From assembly GCF_040907265.1 (NCBI RefSeq), contig NZ_JBFOHP010000002.1, forward strand, positions 2,132,501 through 2,196,500: a DNA stretch of 64,000 nucleotides, written 5' to 3'. A program made the translations under genes and the position numbers. Under the pieces are notes generated by a model that saw only the letters and a list, made by a program, of their open reading frames with translations, was not told where the DNA came from and searched no databases. How positions within the stretch are numbered: the first letter of the stretch is position 1; every line of letters starts with the position of its first letter. The stretch comes from Streptomyces sclerotialus. GTDB lineage: Bacteria; Actinomycetota; Actinomycetes; Streptomycetales; Streptomycetaceae. Below are positions 25,014-33,835 of the stretch, piece by piece.

Positions 25014-26420
25014 ATGACACGCCTCGGCGAATCCGTCGCCCGCGCCAGCTCGCTGCTCTCCGCAGACCTCTCCGCCGACGCCACCGTCGCGGAGCTGCTG
25101 AAGGAGACCGGCTCGCGGCGCTATCTCGACCTGACGGACCTGCCGGCCAAGGAGCAGGCCGAGCTGATCGCCTCCCGTACGGTCGAGGTGCTGCCGGGCG
25201 TGGACCAGCTCGCCGAGCGCATCGAGGAGCGCAGGGCGGCCGGCAAGGGTCTGCACATCAAGCTGGGCATCGACCCGACGGCGACCGACGTGCACCTGGG
25301 GCACGCGGTCCCGCTGATCATCCTCAGCCGCTTCCAGCGGCTCGGCCACGACGTCACGCTGATCATCGGCGACTTCACGGCCAAGATCGGCGACCCCTCG
25401 GGCCGCACGGCCGAGCGCCCGCCGCTGACCGACGAGGACATCGCGCACAACCTGGCGAGCTACCGCGAGCAGGTCCGGCCGTTCTTCGACTTCGAGAAGG
25501 TCAGCTTCCGGCAGAACAGCGAGTGGCTGGCGCCGTACACCTTCCCGGAGCTGCTGAGCCTGCTCTCCAAGGTGCCGGCCTCCCAGCTGCTCCAGCGCGA
25601 GGACTTCCGTACCCGCCTGGCCGCGGGCTCGGGCCTGACCATGACGGAGATGCTGTACCCGATCGCGCAGGGCCTGGACTCCGTGGCGCTGGAGTGCGAC
25701 GTGGAGCTCGGCGGCGCCGACCAGCTGCTGAACCTCCAGATGGGCCGCAAGCTCATGGAGCTCAAGGGGCAGCAGCCGCAGCTGGTCGTCACCATGCCGC
25801 TGATCGAGGGCACCGACGGCACGGGCGCGAAGATGTCCAAGTCCAAGGGCAACTACGTCGGCCTCAACGCCCCCGCCGACGACGTCTTCGGCAAGATCAT
25901 GTCGGTCCCGGACCGGCTGATGGAGCCGTACCTCAAGGCGTGGACCGAGTGGACGGACGAGGAGATCGCCCAGGCGCTCACCCGCATCGAGGCGAAGACC
26001 CTGCACCCGATGGACCTGAAGAAGATCCTCGCGGGTGAGGTCGTGACCGCGCTGTACGGCATCGAGGCGGCCATGACGGCCCGCGCCGGGTTCGTCGCGC
26101 AGTTCTCCAAGAAGTCCTTCGCCGACGTCGGCACGCTGCCGTCGGTGGACCTCGCCGAGCACGGCGCGGAGACGGTGGCCACGGTGCTGACCAAGGTGCT
26201 GGAGTTCACGCAGAGCGCCTCGGCGGCCCGCCGGCTGGCCAAGCAGAACGCCCTCCGGCTGGTCATCGAGGCCGAGTCGGGCCAGGAGACCGTGGTGCTG
26301 GCCGAGGCCGACGCCATCCGCCCGCTGTCCGAGGTGCTGGCGGAGAAGCTGGCCGCCACGCCCGGCACGCCCTACCTCAAGGCGGGCCGCAAGCTGGCCC
26401 AGCTGCAGGGCGACGCCTGA
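25014..26420 (+). CDS. tyrS: Tyrosyl-tRNA synthetase
   Basis: A 468-residue class I synthetase that charges tRNA-Tyr. The HIGH-like signature is HLGHAVPL near residue 93, the tyrosine-binding motifs follow (GADQLLNLQMGRKLM), and KMSKSKGNYVG is near residue 274. The C-terminal 80 residues resemble a tRNA-binding appendage. The start ATG is preceded by GGAACGCC without a strong ribosome site. A 188-base gap upstream contains the promoter (TAGAAT at 24963); I see no T-box consensus. Confidence 0.95.
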   Translation: MTRLGESVARASSLLSADLSADATVAELLKETGSRRYLDLTDLPAKEQAELIASRTVEVLPGVDQLAERIEERRAAGKGLHIKLGIDPTATDVHLGHAVPLIILSRFQRLGHDVTLIIGDFTAKIGDPSGRTAERPPLTDEDIAHNLASYREQVRPFFDFEKVSFRQNSEWLAPYTFPELLSLLSKVPASQLLQREDFRTRLAAGSGLTMTEMLYPIAQGLDSVALECDVELGGADQLLNLQMGRKLMELKGQQPQLVVTMPLIEGTDGTGAKMSKSKGNYVGLNAPADDVFGKIMSVPDRLMEPYLKAWTEWTDEEIAQALTRIEAKTLHPMDLKKILAGEVVTALYGIEAAMTARAGFVAQFSKKSFADVGTLPSVDLAEHGAETVATVLTKVLEFTQSASAARRLAKQNALRLVIEAESGQETVVLAEADAIRPLSEVLAEKLAATPGTPYLKAGRKLAQLQGDA

Positions 26421-26425
26421 GACAT

Positions 26426-26467
26426 CGCCGTTCCGGTGGGCCTGCCGGCAGGCCCACCGGAACGGCG
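26426..26467. terminator. Perfect 42-bp palindromic terminator after tyrS
   Basis: Two exact 21-base arms (CGCCGTTCCGGTGGGCCTGCC and its complement) directly abut with no loop bases. Between tyrS and the convergent GlsB/YeaQ gene. Confidence 0.8.
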
Positions 26468-26480
26468 TGCGACGGCGGTG

Positions 26481-26765
26481 TCAGACCCGCTGTTGCCGGT
26501 GTGTCCTCCCGCGCACCATGGCCCACAGCCGGCTGCCCACGCCGACGACGATCACCGCGCCGATCAGCTGCAGCAGATGCCGGGTCCAGTCGATGCCCTT
26601 GGTGTCCTCGACTCCGATTCCGGTGGCCGCCCAGTTGCCCAGCACGCTGCCGAGCATGCCGAAGATCACCGTCAGCCAGAGCGGAATCGCCTGCTTCCCG
26701 GGGATGAGCGCCCTCGCGATCACACCCAGGACCAGACCCAGGATGATGGCCCACAACCAATTCAT
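26481..26765 (-). CDS. GlsB/YeaQ/YmgE family stress-response membrane protein
   Basis: A 94-residue protein of three predicted membrane helices: NWLWAIILGLVLGVIARALIPG, LTVIFGMLGSVLGNWA and LIGAVIVVGVGSRLWAMV. The family is often called transglycosylase-associated but its role is unclear; members are induced under stress in other bacteria. ATG at 26765 has GGAGG seven bases upstream, which settles the start. Confidence 0.88.
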   Translation of the reverse strand: MNWLWAIILGLVLGVIARALIPGKQAIPLWLTVIFGMLGSVLGNWAATGIGVEDTKGIDWTRHLLQLIGAVIVVGVGSRLWAMVRGRTHRQQRV

Positions 26766-26980
26766 GTCGCCTCCTAGAGGGGCGCGGTGTACAAGGCCGT
26801 GCATCGTTCAGTTTCGTACCGCCACCCGTACGGCGCACGTCGGAGCCGCCTGTACGTATGACACCGGTATGTACCTGGCCGGGCGTAAGGTGCCCCGGTC
26901 TCGAAGCCTGCGCAGGCCCGGCGTAACGTGGAACAGGTCCGGCATCGGGGTGTGCCCGGTATGACAACAGGTGGTGGAAC

Positions 26981-27358
26981 GTGATGCGGAAGCAGAGCAG
27001 TGCCCAGACCTTCCGGATCACGGGAGCCCGCCAGGGGCTGACCGAGGACGTCCGTGGGCGGCAGCGACGCTATGTGATCTCGATGTCCGTACGGACGGTG
27101 GCGGTGGTCCTCACCGCCGTGCTCTGGAACGTCGAGCGCCACGTCGCCATTATCACCCTGATCGCGGGTCTGGTACTGCCCTACATCGCGGTCGTCATCG
27201 CCAACGCGGGCCGGGAGAACGTCACTTCGCTCCCGTCGAGCTTCATCGCGGCCCCGTCGCGGCCGATGCTGACCGCTCGATCGGGTGATACTCCGGCGGA
27301 ACCGTCGCCGGAAGCAGGGCGGACGGACTCCGCCGAACACCGCGGTGAGCACGGCTGA
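26981..27358 (+). CDS. DUF3099 domain-containing membrane protein
   Basis: A 125-residue protein of DUF3099: a soluble N-terminus (RITGARQGLTEDVRGRQRRYVISM), two membrane helices (AVVLTAVLWNVERHVAIITLIAGLVLPYIAVVIANA) and a polar C-terminal tail. Function unknown. GTG at 26981 and ATG at 26984 are both possible; the former follows a GGTGG sequence. Promoter and the lone position suggest monocistronic expression. Confidence 0.8.
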   Translation: MMRKQSSAQTFRITGARQGLTEDVRGRQRRYVISMSVRTVAVVLTAVLWNVERHVAIITLIAGLVLPYIAVVIANAGRENVTSLPSSFIAAPSRPMLTARSGDTPAEPSPEAGRTDSAEHRGEHG

Positions 27359-27481
27359 TCTCCCGACAGTACGCAAAGCTCAAGAAAAGCTCAGATCAAT
27401 CATGTGGTTCCGGTGCACCTGGCACGGTCCCCCGTGACATACTTCGTACGCGCTCCGCATCCCCCGTCGGAGCGACGGACC

Positions 27482-27517
27482 GACGCCGGGCGGCTCCCCC
27501 CGTGGCTGCCCGGCGTC
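27482..27517. terminator. 10-bp stem hairpin
   Basis: GACGCCGGGC and GCCCGGCGTC arms. Between DUF3099 and the small gene at 27585; could end the former. Confidence 0.4.
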
Positions 27518-27584
27518 GCCATGTCCGGATCCGGAAGCACCGGGTCCGGAAGCGCCGGGTCCGGCGCGACGTAGGGTTGAGGCT

Positions 27585-27812
27585 GTGAACTCCCCTGACA
27601 ACACAGTGATCTGCTCCGCCAAGGGCTGCCGTGCGGCCGCGGTGTGGGTGCTGGCCTGGAACAATCCGAAGCTGCACACGCCCGACCGCCGCAAGACCTG
27701 GCTCGCGTGCGAGGAACACCGCGAGCATCTCTCCCAATTCCTCGGTGTCCGCGGCTTCCTGAAGGACGTGGTGAAACTGGAGGAGTGGGAGGCCTCGGCC
27801 CAGGAGGACTGA
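27585..27812 (+). CDS. Small conserved Cys-containing protein of unknown function
   Basis: A 75-residue protein with CSAKGC near the start and CEEH later, suggesting a metal or thiol site. Related proteins in Streptomyces are sometimes labelled acetone carboxylase, which the sequence does not support. The GTG at 27585 follows TAGGGT by seven bases, which fits a leaderless start. It lies convergent with moaA with only 50 bases between. Confidence 0.7.
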   Translation: MNSPDNTVICSAKGCRAAAVWVLAWNNPKLHTPDRRKTWLACEEHREHLSQFLGVRGFLKDVVKLEEWEASAQED

Positions 27813-27862
27813 GCCCGCCCCGCCCGGCGACGGACCGGCCGGGGCCGGCCCCCGCCCGGCGG

Positions 27863-28852
27863 TCAGCCGCCGATCGCCGACATCGGCCGCTCCGGCTGCA
27901 GGAAGCTCGGGTCGTCCAGGCCCGAGCCCGCCTTCTTGCCCCACATCGCGCCCTGCCATATCCGCGCGATCTCCGCGTCCGGCGCGTCCGAGCGCAGCGC
28001 CGCCCGCAGGTCGGTCTCCTCCGTGGCGAACAGGCAGGTGCGCACCTGGCCGTCGGCGGTCAGCCGGGTGCGGTCGCAGGCGCGGCAGAACGGGCGGGTG
28101 ACCGAGGCGATGACGCCGACCCGGTGCGGGCCGCCGTCGACGAGCCAGCGCTCGGCGGGCGCGGAGCCGCGCTCGTCCTGGCCCTCGGGGGTCAGCTCGA
28201 AGCGGGTGCGCAGCGACGCGAGGATGTCGCCCGCGGTGATCATGCCCTCGCGCTTCCAGCCGTGCTGGGCGTCGAGCGGCATCTGCTCGATGAAGCGGAG
28301 CTCGTACTCGTTCTCCACCGCCCAGGCGAGGAGGTCGGGTGCCTCGTCGTCGTTGAGCCCCGGCATCAGGACGGAGTTGACCTTGACCGGGGTGAGGCCG
28401 GCTGCGCGGGCTGCCGCCAGCCCGCGCAGCACGTCGGCGTGGCGCTTGCGGCGGGTCAGGGTCTGGAAGACGTCCGGGCGCAGGGTGTCCAGGGAGACGT
28501 TGACCCGGTCCAGGCCCGCGTCGCGCAGCGCGGTGGCGGTGCGCTCCAGGCCGATGCCGTTGGTCGTCAGCGACATCTTGGGGCGCTTCTCCAGCGAGGC
28601 GACGCGCTCGACGATGCCGACGAGGCCGGGGCGGAGCAGTGGCTCGCCGCCGGTGAACCTGACCTCTTCGATGCCGAGGTCCGTGACGGCGATGCGGATG
28701 AGGCGGACGATCTCGTCGTCCGTGAGCAGGTCGGGCTTGGCGAGCCACTGCAGGCCCTCTTCGGGCATGCAGTACGTGCACCGCAGGTTGCACCGGTCGG
28801 TCAGCGAAACCCGCAGGTCGGTGGCTACTCGCCCGTATGTGTCGATGAGCAC
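27863..28852 (-). CDS. moaA: GTP 3',8-cyclase MoaA
   Basis: A 329-residue radical-SAM enzyme that starts molybdenum-cofactor synthesis by cyclising GTP. The radical-SAM cluster motif is C21-x3-C25-x2-C28 (CNLRCTYC). A second cluster is formed by the C-terminal FCRACDRTRL ... RTCLF cysteines. The protein ends in the essential double glycine (SAIGG). GTG at 28852 is the start. The other mo-cofactor genes are not in the window. Confidence 0.96.
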   Translation of the reverse strand: MLIDTYGRVATDLRVSLTDRCNLRCTYCMPEEGLQWLAKPDLLTDDEIVRLIRIAVTDLGIEEVRFTGGEPLLRPGLVGIVERVASLEKRPKMSLTTNGIGLERTATALRDAGLDRVNVSLDTLRPDVFQTLTRRKRHADVLRGLAAARAAGLTPVKVNSVLMPGLNDDEAPDLLAWAVENEYELRFIEQMPLDAQHGWKREGMITAGDILASLRTRFELTPEGQDERGSAPAERWLVDGGPHRVGVIASVTRPFCRACDRTRLTADGQVRTCLFATEETDLRAALRSDAPDAEIARIWQGAMWGKKAGSGLDDPSFLQPERPMSAIGG

Positions 28853-28943
28853 GAGGCCCCCTCCCCCGGTGGCGGATCAGTACGTTGTCGAGCCTACGCG
28901 ATGGGTGTGACAACGAGCACGGATCCGATGTCACGATGCGGGA

Positions 28944-28977
28944 CCGGCCGCGTCGTAGGGATCTACGACGCGGCCGG
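28944..28977 (-). terminator. Perfect 15-bp stem terminator after the symporter
   Basis: CCGGCCGCGTCGTAG, loop GGAT, then its exact complement, 23 bases past the symporter stop. Confidence 0.8.
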
Positions 28978-29000
28978 CGCTCCGTGCGGGCGGTACGGGG

Positions 29001-30644
29001 TCAGTGCGCTCCGGTGCCGGTCAGGGACCGGACCTCCAGTTCGGCGTACTTCTTCACGTCCGGCTCCTCCTTGGAGAGCAGGGAGCCGAGCCAGCCGAGC
29101 AGGAAGCCCAGCGGGATGGAGATCAGGCCCGGGTTCTCCAGCGGGAAGACGGCGAAGTCGGCGCCGGGAAACATCGAGGTCTCCTTGCCGGAGACGACCG
29201 GCGAGAAGAGCACCAGGAGGACCGAGGAGATCAGTCCGCCGTAGATGGACCACAGGGCCCCGCTCGTGGTGAACCGCTTCCAGAAGAGGCTGTAGAGGAT
29301 CGTGGGCAGGTTGGCGGAGGCGGCGACCGCGAAGGCCAGGGCGACCAGGCCCGCGACGTTCAGGCCGCGGGCGAAGACGCCCAGGACGATCGCGACGGCG
29401 CCGATGCCGACCGTGGCCCAGCGGGCTGCCCGGACCTCTTCCTTCTCCGACGCCTTGCCCTTCTTGATCACGTTGACGTACAGGTCGTGCGCGAAGGACG
29501 AGGAGGAGGCCAGGGTGAGTCCGGCGACCACCGCGAGGATGGTGGCGAAGGCGACCGCCGAGATGACGGCGAGCAGGATCGCGCCGCCGGTGGAGTCCGC
29601 GCCGCCGCCGATCTCCTGGGCGAGCAGGGTGGCCGCCGTGTTGCCCGCCGGGTTGGACTCGGTGATCGTCTTGGGCCCGACCAGGGCCGCGGCGCCGAAG
29701 CCGAGCGCGATGGTCATCAGGTAGAAGACGCCGATGATGCCGATGGCCCAGTTCACGGACTTACGGGCGGCCTTGGCCGTGGGCACGGTGTAGAAGCGGA
29801 TGAGGATGTGCGGCAGGCCCGCGGTGCCCAGGACCAGCGCGATGCCCAGCGAGATGAAGTCGATCTTCGAGGTGGCGGTGGCGCCGTACTTCAGGCCCGG
29901 CTCCAGGAACGCCGCGCCCTTGCCGCTCTCCTCGGCGGCCCTGCCGAGCAGCTCGGAGATGTTGAAGTTGAACTTCAGCATGACCAGGAACGTGATGAGC
30001 AGGGTGCCCGCGATCAGCAGGACGGCCTTGACCATCTGCACCCAGGTGGTGCCCTTCATGCCGCCGATGGAGACGTACAGGATCATCACGATGCCGACGA
30101 GGACGACGACGAGCATCTTGCCGGCCTCGCTGGTGATCCCGAGCAGCAGCGTGACCAGGGCGCCGGCGCCCGCCATCTGGGCCAGCAGGTAGAAGATCGA
30201 GACGACGATGGTGGAGACGCCCGCCGCGGTGCGCACGGGGCGCTGCCGCATCCGGTAGGCGAGCACGTCGCCCATGGTGAAGCGGCCGGAGTTGCGCAGC
30301 GGCTCGGCGACCAGCAGCAGCGCGACCAGCCAGGCGACGAGGAAGCCGATGGAGTACAGGAAGCCGTCGTAGCCGAAGAGGGCGATGGCGCCCGCGATGC
30401 CGAGGAAGGACGCGGCGGACATGTAGTCGCCGGAGATCGCCAGGCCGTTCTGGAAGCCGGAGAACTGCCGGCCGCCGGCGTAGAAGTCCTCGGCGCCCTT
30501 GGTCTGCCGCCCGGCCCACACGGTGATGGCCAGGGTGGCGGCGACGAACAGCGCGAAGATCGTGATGATCAGCGCGCGGTGCTGGCCCGCGCCCTCGGCG
30601 GCCAGCGCCGGGGTCCCGGCGGCGAGCTGGTACGTGAGGCTCAT
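29001..30644 (-). CDS. Cation/acetate symporter family protein
   Basis: A 547-residue sodium:solute symporter of the ActP (acetate permease) branch. About thirteen membrane segments; family motifs are KGAEDFYAGGRQFSGFQNGLAISGDYMSAASFLGI near the N-terminus and LRNSGRFTMGDVLAYRM. It overlaps the preceding DUF485 gene by 4 bases (ATGA). The DUF485-ActP pair is the standard operon for acetate or short-chain carboxylate uptake. Confidence 0.93.
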   Translation of the reverse strand: MSLTYQLAAGTPALAAEGAGQHRALIITIFALFVAATLAITVWAGRQTKGAEDFYAGGRQFSGFQNGLAISGDYMSAASFLGIAGAIALFGYDGFLYSIGFLVAWLVALLLVAEPLRNSGRFTMGDVLAYRMRQRPVRTAAGVSTIVVSIFYLLAQMAGAGALVTLLLGITSEAGKMLVVVLVGIVMILYVSIGGMKGTTWVQMVKAVLLIAGTLLITFLVMLKFNFNISELLGRAAEESGKGAAFLEPGLKYGATATSKIDFISLGIALVLGTAGLPHILIRFYTVPTAKAARKSVNWAIGIIGVFYLMTIALGFGAAALVGPKTITESNPAGNTAATLLAQEIGGGADSTGGAILLAVISAVAFATILAVVAGLTLASSSSFAHDLYVNVIKKGKASEKEEVRAARWATVGIGAVAIVLGVFARGLNVAGLVALAFAVAASANLPTILYSLFWKRFTTSGALWSIYGGLISSVLLVLFSPVVSGKETSMFPGADFAVFPLENPGLISIPLGFLLGWLGSLLSKEEPDVKKYAELEVRSLTGTGAH

Positions 30645-31045
30645 GCGTCACCCTCCCCGCGCGCGGTGCCGTTCTCCAGTCGGGCCCTGATCGCCTCGGC
30701 CTTGGGGTCGAGCTTCGCGGCGGCGTGCCGGGAGTACCACCAGGCGATGAGGAAGGTCGTCACGAACTGGGCGATGCCGAAGACGAACGCGACGTTGACG
30801 TTGCCGACGACCTTGGTGCCCATGAAGCCGCCCGCGTAGTTGCTGAGCAGCACGTACAGCAGGTACCAGAGGACGAAGGCGACGGTCAGCGGGAAGGCGA
30901 ACGAACGGTAGGAGCGGCGCAGTTCGGTGAACTCCGCGCCGGACTGCACTTCGGTGAAGGGCGGCGCCTCGTGCGGCGCGTCGTGCGGCGCCTCGTGGTC
31001 CTTGCGCGGCCCGGGTTCGGCGGGCGGCTGGGCGGCGGTGCTCAC
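30641..31045 (-). CDS. DUF485 domain-containing membrane protein
   Basis: A 134-residue protein with two membrane helices (FPLTVAFVLWYLLYVLLSNYAG and NVNVAFVFGIAQFVTTFLIAWWYS) and a disordered, His/Pro-rich N-terminus. DUF485 proteins are accessory to ActP acetate symporters. GTG at 31045, GGAG six bases upstream. Coupled to the symporter by a 4-base overlap. Confidence 0.88.
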   Translation of the reverse strand: MSTAAQPPAEPGPRKDHEAPHDAPHEAPPFTEVQSGAEFTELRRSYRSFAFPLTVAFVLWYLLYVLLSNYAGGFMGTKVVGNVNVAFVFGIAQFVTTFLIAWWYSRHAAAKLDPKAEAIRARLENGTARGEGDA

Positions 31046-31577
31046 GCGGTCTCCTGTTTCTGGCGGATTCTGTCCGAAGACATAAAGTTCAGATCAGTGA
31101 TGCGGATCACGCATGCTAAGGGTGCGCGACCGCCTTACGACAGGGGCAGGGCCCGAAATCCCCAGGAAATCGGGGGGTACGGCCGCCACCGGCGGCGTGC
31201 CGGATCGTTGTCCGGGTGTGACGCCTCCGCCGCCCCGGCAGCCGCCAGGACCGGGCCGACTGCCGTACGGCGCCGTGCGGTTGCCCTCCCCGGTCGCCGC
31301 CGCTCCATCTGTGCCACCCCGCCCTGCCTGGGCCGATGCCCGGCGCTGGGACGGCCGGCGGATCACGCTGCCGCTGCTGAGCATCGGCGCGCTGCGCCGC
31401 CGCCGATGCGGGTGACGGAGCCCGCACCTGCGGCAGTTGACGGGTTTTCCCCCGCCGGCGGGCGGGTTTTCTTTGCCGACCGTTGAACTGTCCGGGTGAT
31501 CACGGATAGCTTCACTCGTCACGAACCGGCTCGCGCGCGACCTGCCCGCGAGCGGTCAGAGATGATGTGGAGTACCC
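31046..31577. promoter_or_regulatory. Divergent intergenic region DUF485 / S8 protease
   Basis: About 530 bases with no supported gene. It carries a GTGAT-nnnn-ATCAC palindrome at 31097 and a run with a CCGCCGGCGGG arm followed by TTTTCTTT near 31455-31475, which resembles a small terminator. A -35/-10 pair (TTGAAC at 31483, GGATAG at 31504) fits the protease promoter. Small ORFs here have no family features. Confidence 0.45.
31097..31110. promoter_or_regulatory. Crp-like palindrome upstream of the DUF485-symporter operon
   Basis: GTGATGCGGATCAC: arms GTGAT/ATCAC around 4 bases, 52 bases before the DUF485 start. The shape fits the Streptomyces Crp consensus GTG-N8-CAC. Confidence 0.35.
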
Positions 31578-33088
31578 ATGGCACATCTGAGATCCAGACG
31601 GGTGCGCGCGCTCGCCGTACCGGTCGGACTGGCCCTCGTGGCCTCCCTCGGCTTCCTCCCGCAAGCGGCCACCGCCGCCCCTCAGGAGACGCCCCGGGCC
31701 ACGGCAGCGGCCGACGGTCCGCTGCTCTCGTACGTCGTCAACGCCACGCCCGGCAAGGCCTCGGTGGCCCGGGTCGGCAAGGCGATACGCGCGGCCGGCG
31801 GCAAGGTGGTGATCGCCCACGAGAAGATAGGCGTGATAGTCGTCCACTCGGCGAACCCGCAGTTCGCCGAGGCGATACGCACGGTGCGCGACGTCCAGTC
31901 GGCCGGCGCCACCCGCACCGCCCCCTGAAGGCCTCCGGCACCACCGACATCGGGAAGCCGCAGAAGGCCGATCTGAGCAAGGCCGCGAAGCTGGCCGGCG
32001 CCAGGGCCCAGGCGGCCGGCGAGGAGCCCCTGGAGTCCCTCCAGTGGGATCTGCCCGCCATCAAGGCCGACCAGGCGGCGAAGGTGAACCCGGGCAGCCG
32101 GAAGGTCACCGTCGCGGTCATCGACACCGGCGTGGACGACACCCACCCGGACCTGAAGCCCAACTTCTCCGCCGGGCAGTCCGCCAACTGCGTGGGCGGC
32201 GTGGCCGACACCACCCGCGGCTCCTGGCGCCCGTACGACCCCGCCGAGGACTACCACGGCACGCACGTCGCGGGCACGATAGCCGCCGCGCGCAACGGCG
32301 CGGGCATGGCCGGCGTCGCCCCGAACGTGAAGATCTCCGCCATCAAGGTCAGCGAGCCGAAGACGAGCCTGTTCTACGCCGAGAGCGTGGTCTGTGCCTT
32401 CATGTTCGCGGCCGACCACGGCGTCGAGGTCACCAACAACAGCTACTACGTCGACCCGTGGATGTTCAACTGCAAGGACGACGCCGACCAGGGCGCCATC
32501 GTCGACGCGGTGGGCCGGGCGGCCAAGTACGCCGAGCGCAAGGGCGCGATCAACGTCGCCGCTGCCGGCAACTCCAACCTCGACCTGGCGGCGAAGGAGC
32601 TCACCGACAAGTCGAGCCCGAACGACACCACTCCGGTGGAGCGGAAGATCGACCCGTCGAAGTGCTGGGACGTGCCCACCCAGCTCCCGGGCACCGTCAC
32701 GGTCGCCGCGACCGGCGTGAAGAAGCTCAAGTCGTACTACTCCAACTACGGCAACGGCGTGATCGACGTGGCCGCGCCGGGCGGCGACAGCCGGCAGGTC
32801 CCGGAGCTCCCGGCGAAGAACGGCAACATCCTCTCCACCATGCCGGGCGGCGACTGGGCCTACCTGGCGGGCACGTCGATGGCCTCGCCCCATGTGGCGG
32901 GCGTCGCGGCGCTGGTGAAGAGCGCGCACCCGAAGAGCAGCCCGCAGGAGATCCAGTGGCTGCTGAAGAAGGACGCCGACAACCCGGGCTGCCCCCAGGG
33001 TGACGCGACGTGCACCGGTACTCAGCACGTCAACGGCCACTACGGGTACGGGATCGTGGACGCGCTGGACGCCGTCGAACAGCGCTGA
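31578..33088 (+). pseudogene. S8 (subtilisin-family) serine protease, frameshifted
   Basis: A secreted subtilase split by one base. Frame 1 (31578-31928) gives a signal peptide (ALAVPVGLALVASLGFLPQAATAA) and an inhibitor-like propeptide, ending at VQSAGATRTAP. Frame 2 continues as LKASGTTDIG... and holds the full catalytic domain: Asp in VIDTGVDDTHPDL, His in YHGTHVAGTIA, oxyanion Asn in AAAGNSN and Ser in GTSMASPHVAGVAALV. The break lies in a run of five Cs at 31921-31925; six would restore a 503-residue protein. Either a sequencing slip, a recent mutation or length-variable expression. Confidence 0.85.
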
Positions 33089-33133
33089 CCTGATCGGCGC
33101 CGGGGCCCGTGGCAGCCGGGTCCCGGCGGCCGG

Positions 33134-33166
33134 GCGGTCCGCCCGTCCCTGGGGCGGGCGGACCGC
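33134..33166. terminator. 12-bp stem terminator between convergent genes
   Basis: GCGGTCCGCCCG, a 9-base loop, then CGGGCGGACCGC, between the protease and the lysoplasmalogenase. Confidence 0.7.
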
Positions 33167-33172
33167 AGCGGC

Positions 33173-33835
33173 CTACTGTGCGGCGGCAGCCGGGCGCACC
33201 GTCCGCAGCACCCCGTCGGCCAGCAGCCACTGGGCCGCGAGGTAGCCGAGCATGATGCAGAACTGCGGGGCCGGCGGCTGCGGCCAGTGCGCGATCCCGC
33301 TCGCGATCAGGGTGTCGGAACCCAGGAAGAGCAGGCCGCCGAGGAGGGCCCGCGGTCCGGCCCGCAGCGCCCCGTACGCCATCGCGGTGAGCAGCAGGCT
33401 GTACCCGGCGACCGGGCCGCGCAGATCGGCCGTCAGGTCCGGCCACAGCAGGGCCACGGTGCCGAGCCAGGCCACGGCGTACCCGGCGGCCACCGCGGCC
33501 TGCGGCCACCTGCGGCCCCATTCCGGTGCGGCGCCCCGCCGTACGAACAGCACCAGGTAGCAGACGTGCCCGGCCGCGAAGGACGCCATCCCCACCAGGA
33601 AGGCGGTGTCGCCGCCCGCCTGGAGGAGCGTGTCGCCGCCGCACCCGAAGAGCAGCGCGGCGGCGAGCAGTACGGGGCCGCCGCGGGCGAGCACGTATGC
33701 GGCGAGGACCGGCATCAGGGCCGGCTTGGTCACCACCTCCACCGTGCCGGCCCCGGCGAGCAGGGCGCCGAGGTGGACCGCTGCGAGCACTCCGAAGGCG
33801 GCGAGGAGAGCACGTGCGGCCGTCCCACGGGTCAT
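33173..33835 (-). CDS. Lysoplasmalogenase (YhhN/TMEM86 family)
   Basis: A 220-residue membrane protein with seven to eight helices. YhhN/TMEM86 enzymes cleave the vinyl-ether bond of lysoplasmalogens. Conserved residues appear in TKPALMPVLAAYVL, LLFGCGGDTLL and FLGSDTLIASGI. It starts inside the stop of the sterol-desaturase gene (ATGA overlap), so it is translated together with it; both families act on ether-type or hydroxylated lipids. Confidence 0.85.
   Translation of the reverse strand: MTRGTAARALLAAFGVLAAVHLGALLAGAGTVEVVTKPALMPVLAAYVLARGGPVLLAAALLFGCGGDTLLQAGGDTAFLVGMASFAAGHVCYLVLFVRRGAAPEWGRRWPQAAVAAGYAVAWLGTVALLWPDLTADLRGPVAGYSLLLTAMAYGALRAGPRALLGGLLFLGSDTLIASGIAHWPQPPAPQFCIMLGYLAAQWLLADGVLRTVRPAAAAQ

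Noticed and set aside
31113-31415. 100-residue open frame in the DUF485/protease gap
   Set aside because: No start context or family features; Pro/Arg-rich composition typical of random GC frames.
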